From Flagellimonas oceanensis (lineage in GTDB: Bacteria > Bacteroidota > Bacteroidia > Flavobacteriales > Flavobacteriaceae), in contig NZ_RZNA01000049.1 in NCBI RefSeq assembly GCF_003992595.1, positions 124,001-188,000 on the forward strand: 64,000 nucleotides of DNA, read 5' to 3'. Shown in pieces: positions 52,224-61,850 of this stretch. Each line of letters starts with the position of its first letter. The stretch's first letter is position 1. The position numbers were made by a program, and so were the translations under genes. The notes under the pieces are model-generated. The model saw only the letters and a list, made by a program, of their open reading frames with translations. It did not search any database and was not told where the DNA came from.

Positions 52224-53419
52224 AAAGATTAGGAAAATTAATATTTGTTTACGCTTTCATATTTAATACATCTGGTGTTCAACGGTTCATTGGTTTAAAT
52301 TATTCGCTTGTACTAGCCCAGTTAATAGCATACCTGAATTTATTTTTACTGCTTTTTGCAGCACTACAATTTATTAAAGAGAAAGGTGATTCATCTATTA
52401 CAGTTAATTCTTGGCTGGTTTATAATTTCATATATTATGTGTTAGGGCTTTTGGCTTCCATAAGGTATAATTATTTTGAGTATATACCGATGACCGTAGT
52501 TCAATTAGTATATCTTTTTTCTTTTCTAATATTTTTCAAAAAGAAAAGTAATCGAGATGGTTTTCTAAATACCATGATACTTGCTTTTTTCCTTTACAAT
52601 GTTTTAACAATTTTTCTTTTCCATATTGGCTATGATGCCGGGTCTAATACATTTTTGCCTTTTGGCGTAAATAGGGCTGAAGGAATGATCGGGGATGCAA
52701 ACAATAGTGCTTTAATATCTATTATTGGGTATATCTTCTTATACACACACTATTATCCAAAAATTAAAATTTTGAGATATTCAGCATTGATACTAACGAT
52801 CTATTCATTATTCATTACCTTTTCAACAACAGGACTATTCATTTTTGTAGTGGTAATTGCCATTCTTAATAATAAGTTCTTTACAAAAGAACGACTTTTA
52901 TTTAGTGTAATTCTTATACCTCTTATCTATATATGCCTCATTAATATAACTTTTTTAGTTGAACCACTGAACCTTAAAGAGTTACAAATGATGAAAGTTA
53001 AGAATATAGAAAACCTATTGTCTTTTAATTTTAATCAAGTAGATAGCTCTGGTAGAGATGATTTAGTGTTACAAACAATGGGATATATTTACGACAATCC
53101 GTTTACGGGTTACGGTATTGGATTTGGTTCAGAAACAAGAAGCCATAACACATTCATTAATATATGGGCAGATTCAGGAATTTTGGCATTATTGACTTTT
53201 GTAGGTGTCACCCTCCTCCATTTTTTCAGGGCTTTTAAACTAAAAATTTACGAAAAACCATTAGTATTCTCCATTTTGATGACTCTTTTAATTTTCATGT
53301 TTAGTCTTCAAACGGTTATCAATCAACCATACATTATCGTACTCTATATTTATTTAGGATACTTTATTGATGAAAAAATACGTTATTCCAATCCCTCTAT
53401 ACATAATCAAGAATTATGA
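52220..53419 (+). CDS. wzy: Wzy-type O-antigen/EPS polymerase
   Basis: 399 residues with about ten membrane helices. A long periplasmic loop near the C-terminus holds GRDDLVLQTMGYIYDNPFTGYG and SHNTFINIWADSGILALL, the pattern found in Wzy and WaaL-like polymerases. It joins flipped repeat units. Its presence with wzx and wzc places the locus in the Wzx/Wzy class. It overlaps the next gene by 4 bp. Confidence 0.88.
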   Translation: MKRLGKLIFVYAFIFNTSGVQRFIGLNYSLVLAQLIAYLNLFLLLFAALQFIKEKGDSSITVNSWLVYNFIYYVLGLLASIRYNYFEYIPMTVVQLVYLFSFLIFFKKKSNRDGFLNTMILAFFLYNVLTIFLFHIGYDAGSNTFLPFGVNRAEGMIGDANNSALISIIGYIFLYTHYYPKIKILRYSALILTIYSLFITFSTTGLFIFVVVIAILNNKFFTKERLLFSVILIPLIYICLINITFLVEPLNLKELQMMKVKNIENLLSFNFNQVDSSGRDDLVLQTMGYIYDNPFTGYGIGFGSETRSHNTFINIWADSGILALLTFVGVTLLHFFRAFKLKIYEKPLVFSILMTLLIFMFSLQTVINQPYIIVLYIYLGYFIDEKIRYSNPSIHNQEL

Positions 53420-54939
53420 AGCAATTGATTTCAAAAATCAGTAATAGAAACTTATTTAAGTTACTAATATTGTCAGCTTTTCTTCTTTTGGGTTTATTTT
53501 TTTTGTACATAAAAACTCGTATAAAACCTGTAGAAGGATGGGATGTGAGGATTAGCATATTGAAAGAGCAAAAAACAAAAGACCAACATATCAAAGACTA
53601 TTTTTTAGCAAGCAGGAATCAACATTCTAATTTTGAACGTTACAACCATTTGTTTAACTATTTCGTTGATGGTTATTTGTCATACAAAACAACTAGTGGA
53701 GCTCTAACTTATTACACTGGGGAAATAAGTACTCGAGGAAGAAAAATAAATGCTCTTGAAGGATTTGCACGATTTTTTCCTTTGGCTTCTGTATGGTTTT
53801 CAACAGGTAAAGATTACTTAACCGTGGATAATAAGAATATCAATTTAAAAGAAATTATAAGAGAAGCTATTTTATCGGGAACAGACCCAAACAATCCAGA
53901 TTATTGGGGAACCATACAGAACAAAGATCAACGGATTGTAGAAGCAGCGGATATTGCTTTAGGGCTTTGGCTAAGTAAAGATCAGATATGGGTAACATAT
54001 TCCGACAATGAAAAGTATCAGGTGATTGACTGGTTAAGTCAAGCTTTGGATAGAGAAATTGTCGACAACAACTGGAATCTTTTTCCCATTACAATTTATA
54101 AAGTAATGGAAAGTCTAGGTTTTAAAGATTATACTATTTCTGACAAGATTAATGCATTGTACCATAGATACAAAAAGAAACATTATTTAGGCTCAGGCTG
54201 GTTTGACGACCCCCCAAAAGGGATAGATTATTACAATGCATGGTCTATACATTACAGTCTTTTTTGGATCGATCAAATAGACCCTGAATATGATCATACT
54301 TTTATTAAAAACTCACACGCCGAATTTCTGTCATTTTACAAATACTTTTTTGGGGAAAAAGGTTTCCCTATTATGGGCAGGAGTGTTTGTTATCGATTAG
54401 CAGCTCCAGGCCCAATGCTTTCAGGAGCACTTCTTGTGCCCGAGGAAATTTCGCCAGGTCTTGCTTTTAGATCATTTGATTTAACTTGGAGGCATTTTAT
54501 TGCTAACGGAGCACTGGAAAATGGTAAAGTTACACAGGGTATTTACCGAGATGATCTTAGCCTATTGGATTCTTATTCAGGTGCTGGAAGTTGCCTGTGG
54601 TCATTACGATCATTTATAATCGCAATTTACGTTAACCAACATGTCCCATTGTGGAATGCAGATGAGGAAAAATTGCCCGTAGAGGTTGCTGATTACTCGT
54701 TAGAGAACCCGACTATTGGTTGGCTGATACAAGGAAATCAAGGAACAGGCAACATAACACTGAAAATATTAGCAAATAAAAGTCATAATCGTATCTCCTT
54801 AAAACAATATTCTTTAAAGAATCAGTTAAAAGAAATCTTTTTTCAAAGACCTTTTAGACCAAAAAACCAAGATATGCTCTACAAAAATCACACATACTCA
54901 ACTCAAGATCTGCCTTATCATTCTACTGATAAAAAATAG
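53416..54939 (+). CDS. Membrane-anchored DUF2264 domain protein
   Basis: 507 residues. A single N-terminal helix (LFKLLILSAFLLLGLFFLYI) anchors a large domain that resembles DUF2264: GRKINALEGFARFFPLASVW, NPDYWGTIQNKDQRIVEAADIALGLWL, and GSGWFDDPPKGIDYYNAWSIHY. The fold is an (alpha/alpha) toroid-like one with a beta part behind. From memory, part of this family is classed among glycoside hydrolases acting on glucuronides, but I could not verify this. It overlaps wzy by 4 bp, so it is made with the polymerase. Processing or editing of the nascent polymer is a plausible role. Confidence 0.72.
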   Translation: MKQLISKISNRNLFKLLILSAFLLLGLFFLYIKTRIKPVEGWDVRISILKEQKTKDQHIKDYFLASRNQHSNFERYNHLFNYFVDGYLSYKTTSGALTYYTGEISTRGRKINALEGFARFFPLASVWFSTGKDYLTVDNKNINLKEIIREAILSGTDPNNPDYWGTIQNKDQRIVEAADIALGLWLSKDQIWVTYSDNEKYQVIDWLSQALDREIVDNNWNLFPITIYKVMESLGFKDYTISDKINALYHRYKKKHYLGSGWFDDPPKGIDYYNAWSIHYSLFWIDQIDPEYDHTFIKNSHAEFLSFYKYFFGEKGFPIMGRSVCYRLAAPGPMLSGALLVPEEISPGLAFRSFDLTWRHFIANGALENGKVTQGIYRDDLSLLDSYSGAGSCLWSLRSFIIAIYVNQHVPLWNADEEKLPVEVADYSLENPTIGWLIQGNQGTGNITLKILANKSHNRISLKQYSLKNQLKEIFFQRPFRPKNQDMLYKNHTYSTQDLPYHSTDKK

Positions 54940-54983
54940 CATTACTACTTAAATTTAATGCTAAACCACTAATCATATAAGCC

Positions 54984-55577
54984 ATGATCACATCCAAGAA
55001 AGAATACCTTCAATATTTAGAATTAGACCGGAAGGCTCTTGGTTTAAATCAACCAAATTTTAAAAGCAAATTAATAGGTCTTATTGTTCCCAACCATATC
55101 TATAAATTCCAAAGATTGTTGCGAAAAAAAGAGTATTTTCTAAATTGTAAAAAAGGTGTTTTCAATAAGCTTCGGCTCCAAGTGATTAAACTACGTTACA
55201 GAAGGATTGCATTGAAATTGGGGTTTTCCATCCCGGAAAATGTATTCGGTCCTGGCCTTGCCATTGTACATTACGGAACCATAGTGGTCAATAGAAATGC
55301 AAAAATCGGGAATAATTGTAGAATTCATGCCTGTACCAATATCGGTGCATCAGGAGGTGGGCAAAAAGCACCTGTAATAGGAGACAATGTCTATATAGGT
55401 CCGGGAGCTAAAATATATGGGGATATCACAATTGCCAATAATATAGCGATTGGTGCAAATGCCACCGTTTTTAAAGACTTTAAAGAACCAGGGATGATGA
55501 TAGCAGGAAACCCGGCCAAAGAAATCAAAAGAATTGATATTTCAAGAATCATTAAACATATCCCTGAAAAAAGCTAA
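54984..55577 (+). CDS. Serine acetyltransferase-like hexapeptide O-acetyltransferase
   Basis: 197 residues. The N-terminal helical part (about 1-85) is unlike true CysE. The left-handed beta-helix (about 85-180) shows hexapeptide repeats and the SAT signature: GLAIVHYGTIVVNRNAKIG, CRIHACTNIG, GDNVYIGPGAKIYGD, with AGNPAKEIKR at the end. In a polysaccharide locus it most likely acetylates a sugar. It could instead acetylate the amino sugar of the bacillosamine-type branch. Confidence 0.85.
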   Translation: MITSKKEYLQYLELDRKALGLNQPNFKSKLIGLIVPNHIYKFQRLLRKKEYFLNCKKGVFNKLRLQVIKLRYRRIALKLGFSIPENVFGPGLAIVHYGTIVVNRNAKIGNNCRIHACTNIGASGGGQKAPVIGDNVYIGPGAKIYGDITIANNIAIGANATVFKDFKEPGMMIAGNPAKEIKRIDISRIIKHIPEKS

Positions 55578-55581
55578 ACCT

Positions 55582-56643
55582 ATGTCCCACTCTCCAATAA
55601 AAATTGTTTTTGTAATACCTTCTTTAGTCGCCGGTGGGGCAGAAAAGGTTATTTCTTTCATTTCCCAGCATTTGAATGAAAAAGAATTCGAAACTACCCT
55701 ATTGGTACTCTCTGGGCAATCGGAACAATCTTATACAATTAAAAAAATCGATGTAATATACTTGGGGCAGGACCGCGTATTATATTCTATTCCAAAGATT
55801 GTCCAAGTTTTGAGAAAGTTAAGTCCCAATATTGTGATGAGTTCAATATCACACTTAAATACTGCCATGGCAATTATATCCCCACTGTTCCGAAAAACAA
55901 AATTTGTAGGTAGGGAAGCCACTATTTTAAGCGCAAGAAAGAAAACAAAAAAAAGGTTTTACCCAAAAAGCTTAACCAAATACGCCTATAAAAGGCTTAA
56001 TACCATTGTCTGCCAATCAAAAGATATGGCACAGGATATGGTCAATAATTTTTCCGTACCTAAACATAAAATTCAAGTCATAAACAACCCGATTTCCAAC
56101 TACGGGGACATTAAACCCGAAACAAATAATCCATTTCTTAAATTCATTACCGTAGGCAGACTGGTCGAAATCAAAGGACACCTTAGAATCCTTAACATAT
56201 TATCAAAACTGGATGAAGAGTTTGAATATACAATCATAGGTAATGGAAATCTTAGGGATGAGATTTTTTCAAGGGCAGAGTCTTTGGGCCTAAAGGACAA
56301 GATCACACACATTCCTTACACAAACGAAGTGAACAAATATCTTATGGAAAATGATTATTTCTTACAAGGTTCATATGTAGAAGGGTTTCCCAACGCACTA
56401 TTGGAAAGCTGTGTGGTAGGAACGCCGGTAATTGCCTTTGATGTACCGGGAGGCACCAAGGAAATCGTCGAAAACGGTATAAACGGATGGTTGGTTAACA
56501 CCGAGGAGGAATACATAGCAAAACTTGAAAAAAAAATAGATTGGGATCCCGAGGGTATACGAGAATCCGTTTTAAGAAAATTTAGTACGGATAAAATTAT
56601 AAATGAGTATGAAGTTCTATTCAAAAGACTAGTTCAATCTTAG
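55582..56643 (+). CDS. GT4 family glycosyltransferase
   Basis: 353 residues. ATG 55582 (MSHSPIKIVFVIPSLVAGGAEKV) is used; the frame extends upstream into the acetyltransferase gene. The GT4 blocks ITVGRLVEIKGH and EGFPNALLESCVVGTPVIAFDVPGGTKE are clear. It follows the acetyltransferase stop by 4 bp. Donor sugar unknown. Confidence 0.92.
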   Translation: MSHSPIKIVFVIPSLVAGGAEKVISFISQHLNEKEFETTLLVLSGQSEQSYTIKKIDVIYLGQDRVLYSIPKIVQVLRKLSPNIVMSSISHLNTAMAIISPLFRKTKFVGREATILSARKKTKKRFYPKSLTKYAYKRLNTIVCQSKDMAQDMVNNFSVPKHKIQVINNPISNYGDIKPETNNPFLKFITVGRLVEIKGHLRILNILSKLDEEFEYTIIGNGNLRDEIFSRAESLGLKDKITHIPYTNEVNKYLMENDYFLQGSYVEGFPNALLESCVVGTPVIAFDVPGGTKEIVENGINGWLVNTEEEYIAKLEKKIDWDPEGIRESVLRKFSTDKIINEYEVLFKRLVQS

Positions 56644-56650
56644 CTATACG

Positions 56651-57796
56651 ATGACTAAAAAAAACCTCAGTATTTTAGACATAAGCCTAACAAGCGGTGG
56701 TGCAGAAAAAGTTATAAGCCTTTTGCTGAAAGAATTGATCAAGGATTACAATGTAACCTTATTTCTTTTTTACAACGAAATTCATTTTGATATTCCAAAG
56801 GAAGTAAACACAGTAATCTTCAACAAAAAAGGCCCTAAACAACCTGTACATTTAAAATTTTTCCATGCTATAAGTTTCTTGTTCAAATACAACAAGATGC
56901 TAAGGAAAGAGAAGATACAATATGCCATTTCCTTTTTGGCCTTTCCAAACCTCGTCAATGGTATTTTGTCGATATTCAACCCTTCCATCAAAATGTTTGT
57001 GAGTGAAAGGGGGTTTCCCTCGGATAACACAACAAGTAAATTATCACTATACATTTCCAAGGTGTTTTACCCAATGCTATATAACAGATGCTACAAACTG
57101 TTTTCAAATTCCGAATATATAAATCAGGATTTAAAAAAGAACTTCGGAATAAAAATTCCTATGGAAGTTATTTATAACCCCATAGATCTTCCGGAAAATA
57201 CAATTGACCCAAAAAAATATCAAGAGCACACAAATACCTTAAAGGTTATAAATGTTGGAAGTATAAACACCCGGAAAAACCAGGAAATGATAATTAAAGC
57301 CTTGTCTAGTTTGAGCAGCAATGGTTTTAATCTGACCATATTAGGAGATGGACCTCTAAAAGAAAACTTGAAAGAACTTTCAGAAAAATATAATATCGAG
57401 GATAAAGTTGAGTTAAAAGGAAAGGTTAAAAATGTAAATGAACACTTGGTCAAAAGTGATTGTTTTGTATTGTCCTCCTATACCGAGGGATTCCCTAATG
57501 CACTTTTGGAAGCAATTGCTGCTGGCTTACCAAGTATTTCCACCAACTGCTTGTCGGGCCCTCTTGAGCTATTGAACAACAATGAAGATGTTGATATCAT
57601 GCAAGGCTCCTTTTACAAAGCAAAATATGGGATTCTTGTTAACAATAATGATGTGGAAGGATTAACCAAGGCTTTGAATTATCTAAAAGAAAATCCAACA
57701 GAATTAGAAAAATACAGTCAATTAAGCCTCATCAGGGCTAAAGAATATGAATTAGGTAGTATTTATGCCAAATTCAATCAATTTATAATCAACTAA
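56651..57796 (+). CDS. GT4 family glycosyltransferase
   Basis: 381 residues. ILDISLTSGGAEKVISLLLK at the N-terminus; INVGSINTRKNQEMIIKAL and YTEGFPNALLEAIAAGLPSIST in the C-terminal domain. It begins 7 bp after the previous GT4 gene and shares the GGAEKVIS start with it. That suggests an old duplication of neighbouring transferases. Confidence 0.92.
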   Translation: MTKKNLSILDISLTSGGAEKVISLLLKELIKDYNVTLFLFYNEIHFDIPKEVNTVIFNKKGPKQPVHLKFFHAISFLFKYNKMLRKEKIQYAISFLAFPNLVNGILSIFNPSIKMFVSERGFPSDNTTSKLSLYISKVFYPMLYNRCYKLFSNSEYINQDLKKNFGIKIPMEVIYNPIDLPENTIDPKKYQEHTNTLKVINVGSINTRKNQEMIIKALSSLSSNGFNLTILGDGPLKENLKELSEKYNIEDKVELKGKVKNVNEHLVKSDCFVLSSYTEGFPNALLEAIAAGLPSISTNCLSGPLELLNNNEDVDIMQGSFYKAKYGILVNNNDVEGLTKALNYLKENPTELEKYSQLSLIRAKEYELGSIYAKFNQFIIN

Positions 57797-57806
57797 CCAA
57801 AGGTAT

Positions 57807-59708
57807 ATGTGCGGAATAAATGGAATAATAACCGAACAGATAACTGCCGAAAATGATATGAAAACCATCTTGGCCAAAATGAACAATCTTATTATTCATA
57901 GAGGCCCGGATGAAGATGGTTTTTTTACCGAAGCCAATGATTCATTTTCTTTGGGAATGGCAATGAGACGTCTATCCATTATTGACCTGGCATCTGGTAA
58001 GCAACCCATTTTTTCGGATGACAAACAGATTGTAATCGTATTTAATGGTGAAATTTATAACTACCGTGAGTTAAAATCTGAACTCATAGAAAAAGGGGCA
58101 ACCTTTAAAACAACCAGTGACACGGAAGTAATCTTGAAACTTTATGAATTGGAGGGCACAGCATCTTTTAAGAAGCTCGATGGTATGTTTGCATTTAGCA
58201 TCTATGATAAAAACACTAACAAACTATATATAGCACGAGACTTCTTTGGAGAAAAACCCTTGTATTATACTGCGATGCAGAATCGTTTTATATGGGCGTC
58301 CGAATTAAAATCCATTGTTAACTTATTAGATTCCAAACCCGAAATATCAGCGAAAGGATTAAATCTTTTCCTTAGACTTACATATGTGCCCGCACCTCAT
58401 ACCATTTATAATGGTGTTTATAAATTGGAGGCCAATCATTTTATGGAGTATGACTTTAATACTCATCGCTATACCATAAAACCTATTAACAACGAACCAG
58501 AACCAAATCCTCAGAACATTTCATTTGATGATGCCAAGAAGAAAGTTAGGCAAATGGTTTATGATAGTGTTGATAGTAGATCCGTTTCAGATGTTCCTTT
58601 AGGAACTTTTTTATCAGGTGGTGTGGATTCTTCCATAGTTTCTCTATGTCTATCGCAAGCTACTGGTAAAAAAATAGAAACTTTTTCCATCGGTTTCAAA
58701 AAAACCCGTTTTGATGAGACAGATAAATCACAACTGGTAGCAAAACTTATTAATAGTAACCACCATGAATTTATAATAGATGAGGATGATCTAAAAGACA
58801 ACATTCACGAGATATTGATAAATTTTGACGAACCATTTTCCGATACAGCTTCTCTCCCAACCTATTTGGTTTCTAAAAAAACAAGGGATTATGTAACTGT
58901 GGCACTAACTGGAGATGGAGGAGATGAAGTATTTGGCGGTTATAACAAATATTACATTGGAAAAATGAATAGCAGGTATACTAAATTGATTCCAAAAGGT
59001 ATACATGAGCCAATTCGTAAAATGGCCAATTCGTTGTTGACCACAAAAGAGGACATTCGCGGAAAAAGATTCAAAATAAGAAAGCTACTGAATAGTATCG
59101 ACTATGAAGGTGAATTTTATTGGGACATTATATCCTTGGCCAATACCCAAAATTTGTTGGAAGAAATCATGTTACCCAATCTTTTCGATTCCAATCTGTT
59201 TTCCGAATACAAAGAGAAACTCAACATAGACAAAGCAACGAGTCTTACCGACTATAGACAAATTGATAAGATTGTGAGTTTGGAAGGCGGTATGCTCCCG
59301 AAAGTTGACCGTACGAGTATGCTAAACTCACTTGAATGCAGAGCGCCTTTTTTAAATAGGGAATTATGGGAATTTGCCAACACACTTCCTGAAAACTATT
59401 TAATGAAAGGGTGGAATAAAAAGTATATTCTCAAAGAGGCCTTTAAGGATCAGTTCCCAGATAAGTTTTTAGAAAAGAGTAAAAGTGGATTCGGATCTCC
59501 GGTCGGAGACTGGCTTAGGCAAAGTCTTCGTAAAGAATTGGAAAGTTATATCGAAAAAGACAGATTAAAACTTCAAGCAATTTTTAAACTTGAGGAAATC
59601 ACAAAATTGGTCCAAGATCATTTATCGGGGAAAAAGGACAATACGTTTCGGGTTTGGGCCTTTTACTGCTTTCAAAAATGGTATTGGAACACTTACATGA
59701 ACATTTAA
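57807..59708 (+). CDS. asnB: Asparagine synthase-like glutamine amidotransferase
   Basis: 633 residues. The N-terminal cysteine is ready for use as nucleophile (MCGINGII), with the class II glutaminase domain (RGPDEDGF, FNGEIYNYRE). The synthetase domain has the PP-loop LSGGVDSSIVS and GDGGDEVFGGYN. In polysaccharide loci such enzymes amidate the carboxyl of uronic acids such as GalNAcA, which the upstream genes can make. An ordinary asparagine synthetase role is possible, but the operon position favours sugar amidation. Confidence 0.9.
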   Translation: MCGINGIITEQITAENDMKTILAKMNNLIIHRGPDEDGFFTEANDSFSLGMAMRRLSIIDLASGKQPIFSDDKQIVIVFNGEIYNYRELKSELIEKGATFKTTSDTEVILKLYELEGTASFKKLDGMFAFSIYDKNTNKLYIARDFFGEKPLYYTAMQNRFIWASELKSIVNLLDSKPEISAKGLNLFLRLTYVPAPHTIYNGVYKLEANHFMEYDFNTHRYTIKPINNEPEPNPQNISFDDAKKKVRQMVYDSVDSRSVSDVPLGTFLSGGVDSSIVSLCLSQATGKKIETFSIGFKKTRFDETDKSQLVAKLINSNHHEFIIDEDDLKDNIHEILINFDEPFSDTASLPTYLVSKKTRDYVTVALTGDGGDEVFGGYNKYYIGKMNSRYTKLIPKGIHEPIRKMANSLLTTKEDIRGKRFKIRKLLNSIDYEGEFYWDIISLANTQNLLEEIMLPNLFDSNLFSEYKEKLNIDKATSLTDYRQIDKIVSLEGGMLPKVDRTSMLNSLECRAPFLNRELWEFANTLPENYLMKGWNKKYILKEAFKDQFPDKFLEKSKSGFGSPVGDWLRQSLRKELESYIEKDRLKLQAIFKLEEITKLVQDHLSGKKDNTFRVWAFYCFQKWYWNTYMNI

Positions 59709-59726
59709 AACAAAAAAACATTCTGC

Positions 59727-60860
59727 ATGACCAAACGTATTTTAATTATTTGTTCATACGATCTTTCTCTTACTCATTTTAGAGGTGACTTTATAAAAGA
59801 TCTGATCAAAGCAGGGTATACTGTATTTACAGCCGCGCCTGAAATGACGGTAGAAGTAACCGAAAAATTAAACGAAATCGGGGCTATTCCTTTGGAGTAC
59901 CAACTTCAAAGAACCGGAATGAACCCTTTCAAGGACTTGAGTTCCATTTTGGAACTAAAAAAGCTAATACAGGAGCATAACATTGACTTGGTCTTCCCTT
60001 ATACCATTAAACCGGTAATATACGGTTCTATGGCCGCCAATATGGCTAAAATTCCTACGATTTCATTGATTACAGGTTTAGGTTTCACTTTTAGTGGTAT
60101 GTCTCAAAGGGCAAGATTATTGCAAAAGGTTACTGAAACATTGTACAAGCTTTCTATTAGAAAGAACAAATTGATTGTTTTTCAAAATACGGATGATTAT
60201 AAACTCTTTTGGGATAGGAATATAATTTCCAAAGATCAAAAAGTGGATTTTGTAGGGGGATCTGGTGTTAACCTGGATTCGTACCCAACAAGGGTAAACA
60301 ACAATACCTCTAAAAAAATTATTTTTGTGATGGTTGCTCGGTTAATAAGGGAAAAAGGTATCCATCTATTTGTCGAGGCAGCACAAGTTCTTAAGGAATC
60401 CTACCATAACGCAGAATTCCATGTTATTGGCGCTCCCGATGTATCACCTTCAGCCATTTCCATGGACAGGTTGAACAAATTGCACGAAAAACAAATCATA
60501 GTGTATCATGGTAGACAAAACAATGTAGCTGAATTTTTATATAATTCAGATGTTTTTGTTTTACCCACATTTTACCGAGAAGGAATTCCTAGATCTATTT
60601 TAGAAGCGTTGTCTGTCGGTTTGCCAGTAATCACAACGGATTCTCCAGGGTGTAAGGAGACTGTTGTAAATGAAGAAAACGGTAGATTGATTACACCGAA
60701 TGATTTTGATTCTTTACTAGTGGCTATGCGAAATTTACTCGAAAACACTTCACAAATTCGTGAAATGGGCATTAAAAGCCGAGAATTAGCTGAAAAGAAA
60801 TTTGACGTTAAAATCATCAATAAGAAATTGATTGGTCTTATTGATAGCGTTTTGGATTAA
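59727..60860 (+). CDS. GT4 family glycosyltransferase (PglA/WbpX-type)
   Basis: 377 residues. The early block FPYTIKPVIYGSMAANMAKI plus LITGLGFTFSG is typical of the GT4 branch that adds to a lipid-linked bacillosamine- or FucNAc-type sugar (PglA-like). The C-terminal region has FYREGIPRSILEALSVGLPVITTDSPGCKE. This would make it the second sugar transferase after the PglC-like initiator. It starts 18 bp after the asnB-like gene. Confidence 0.88.
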   Translation: MTKRILIICSYDLSLTHFRGDFIKDLIKAGYTVFTAAPEMTVEVTEKLNEIGAIPLEYQLQRTGMNPFKDLSSILELKKLIQEHNIDLVFPYTIKPVIYGSMAANMAKIPTISLITGLGFTFSGMSQRARLLQKVTETLYKLSIRKNKLIVFQNTDDYKLFWDRNIISKDQKVDFVGGSGVNLDSYPTRVNNNTSKKIIFVMVARLIREKGIHLFVEAAQVLKESYHNAEFHVIGAPDVSPSAISMDRLNKLHEKQIIVYHGRQNNVAEFLYNSDVFVLPTFYREGIPRSILEALSVGLPVITTDSPGCKETVVNEENGRLITPNDFDSLLVAMRNLLENTSQIREMGIKSRELAEKKFDVKIINKKLIGLIDSVLD

Positions 60861-60890
60861 ACTAACACAAAAGAATGAGAATAATAATTC

Positions 60891-61739
60891 CTAATCCAAA
60901 ATAGACTTAAATCGGTTCAATTTGATTAGACCATCTTTTGTTTTAACGAGAATTTTGTTATCATATTCCAAATAAACCGAACTGGGTTTCAGTTGTTTCA
61001 CTTTTTCCAATAATGGCTGATGGACAACTTCTTCTGCACCAAATATTTTATATTTTTTATTGCCAAATTGTGCGTAACATCCTTGTGACTCAATACCAAA
61101 ACTTCTAATCTTTTTTAATATTAGTTCAGTATTCATCGTGATAAAGTCGATAGACTGCTTTTCAATTGTTCTATTGAAATATGTTTTACCCTCAGGTTGG
61201 GGAATACCCGAATAAACAAAATCCTTTTCAGTCAATAATTGCCAGCCTTCCCTAAACACCTCGCCTTCAAGTTCCATAGACAAATGATAAATTAATCCGA
61301 GGTCAAGATCAGGAGTTAGAGATACTTTTTTTTGATGAATGATATTTCCGGTATCAATACCGTCATCAATAAAATGCATAGTTGCGCCATAAAACTCATA
61401 ATTAAGATAAAAAACTCCATTTAAAGGAGTTTTTCCCTGTAAATGAGGTAGGTACGTCGGATGTATATTGATTAAAACTTGATTTTTCTTAAATCGATTT
61501 ACAGGAAAAATGATAGGACATCCATTAGAAATTAAAATATCAAATTCTGAATTGATCAAATTGATAAGTACTTCTTCTTTATCGGAAACACTAAATGCTT
61601 CATAATAAATTTTATTATCAAGCAACTCCTTCTCCAAATAGCTTCCCTTTAAGGCAAAAACCTTTTCAAAATTTAAACCTAAAGAAATTGCAGATTTGTA
61701 AACATGTGTTCTAGATCCAATAAAAACGTATTTTTTCAT
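60891..61739 (-). CDS. Formyltransferase-family protein (sugar N-formyltransferase-like)
   Basis: 282 residues from MKKYVFIGSRTHV at 61739 (an ATG at 61766 also exists). The formyltransferase core contains the catalytic N-x-H in LINIHPTYLPHLQGKTPLNG and the aspartate in DDGIDTGNI. The C-terminal part is not the tRNA-binding domain of Fmt, so an amino-sugar substrate is likely. It is the only gene of this arm on the minus strand, set between the GT4 gene and a DegT-like gene. The arrangement suggests later insertion into the locus. Confidence 0.85.
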   Translation of the reverse strand: MKKYVFIGSRTHVYKSAISLGLNFEKVFALKGSYLEKELLDNKIYYEAFSVSDKEEVLINLINSEFDILISNGCPIIFPVNRFKKNQVLINIHPTYLPHLQGKTPLNGVFYLNYEFYGATMHFIDDGIDTGNIIHQKKVSLTPDLDLGLIYHLSMELEGEVFREGWQLLTEKDFVYSGIPQPEGKTYFNRTIEKQSIDFITMNTELILKKIRSFGIESQGCYAQFGNKKYKIFGAEEVVHQPLLEKVKQLKPSSVYLEYDNKILVKTKDGLIKLNRFKSILD

Positions 61740-61850
61740 CAAATAATGGTTTGTATAAAAAAACAATCTTACAACCGATTTTCCAACATTTCATCCTATT
61801 AAATTTTAAAGTTAAAAGCAATCCTTTTTTTTTGTGTAAAACACTAAGTA

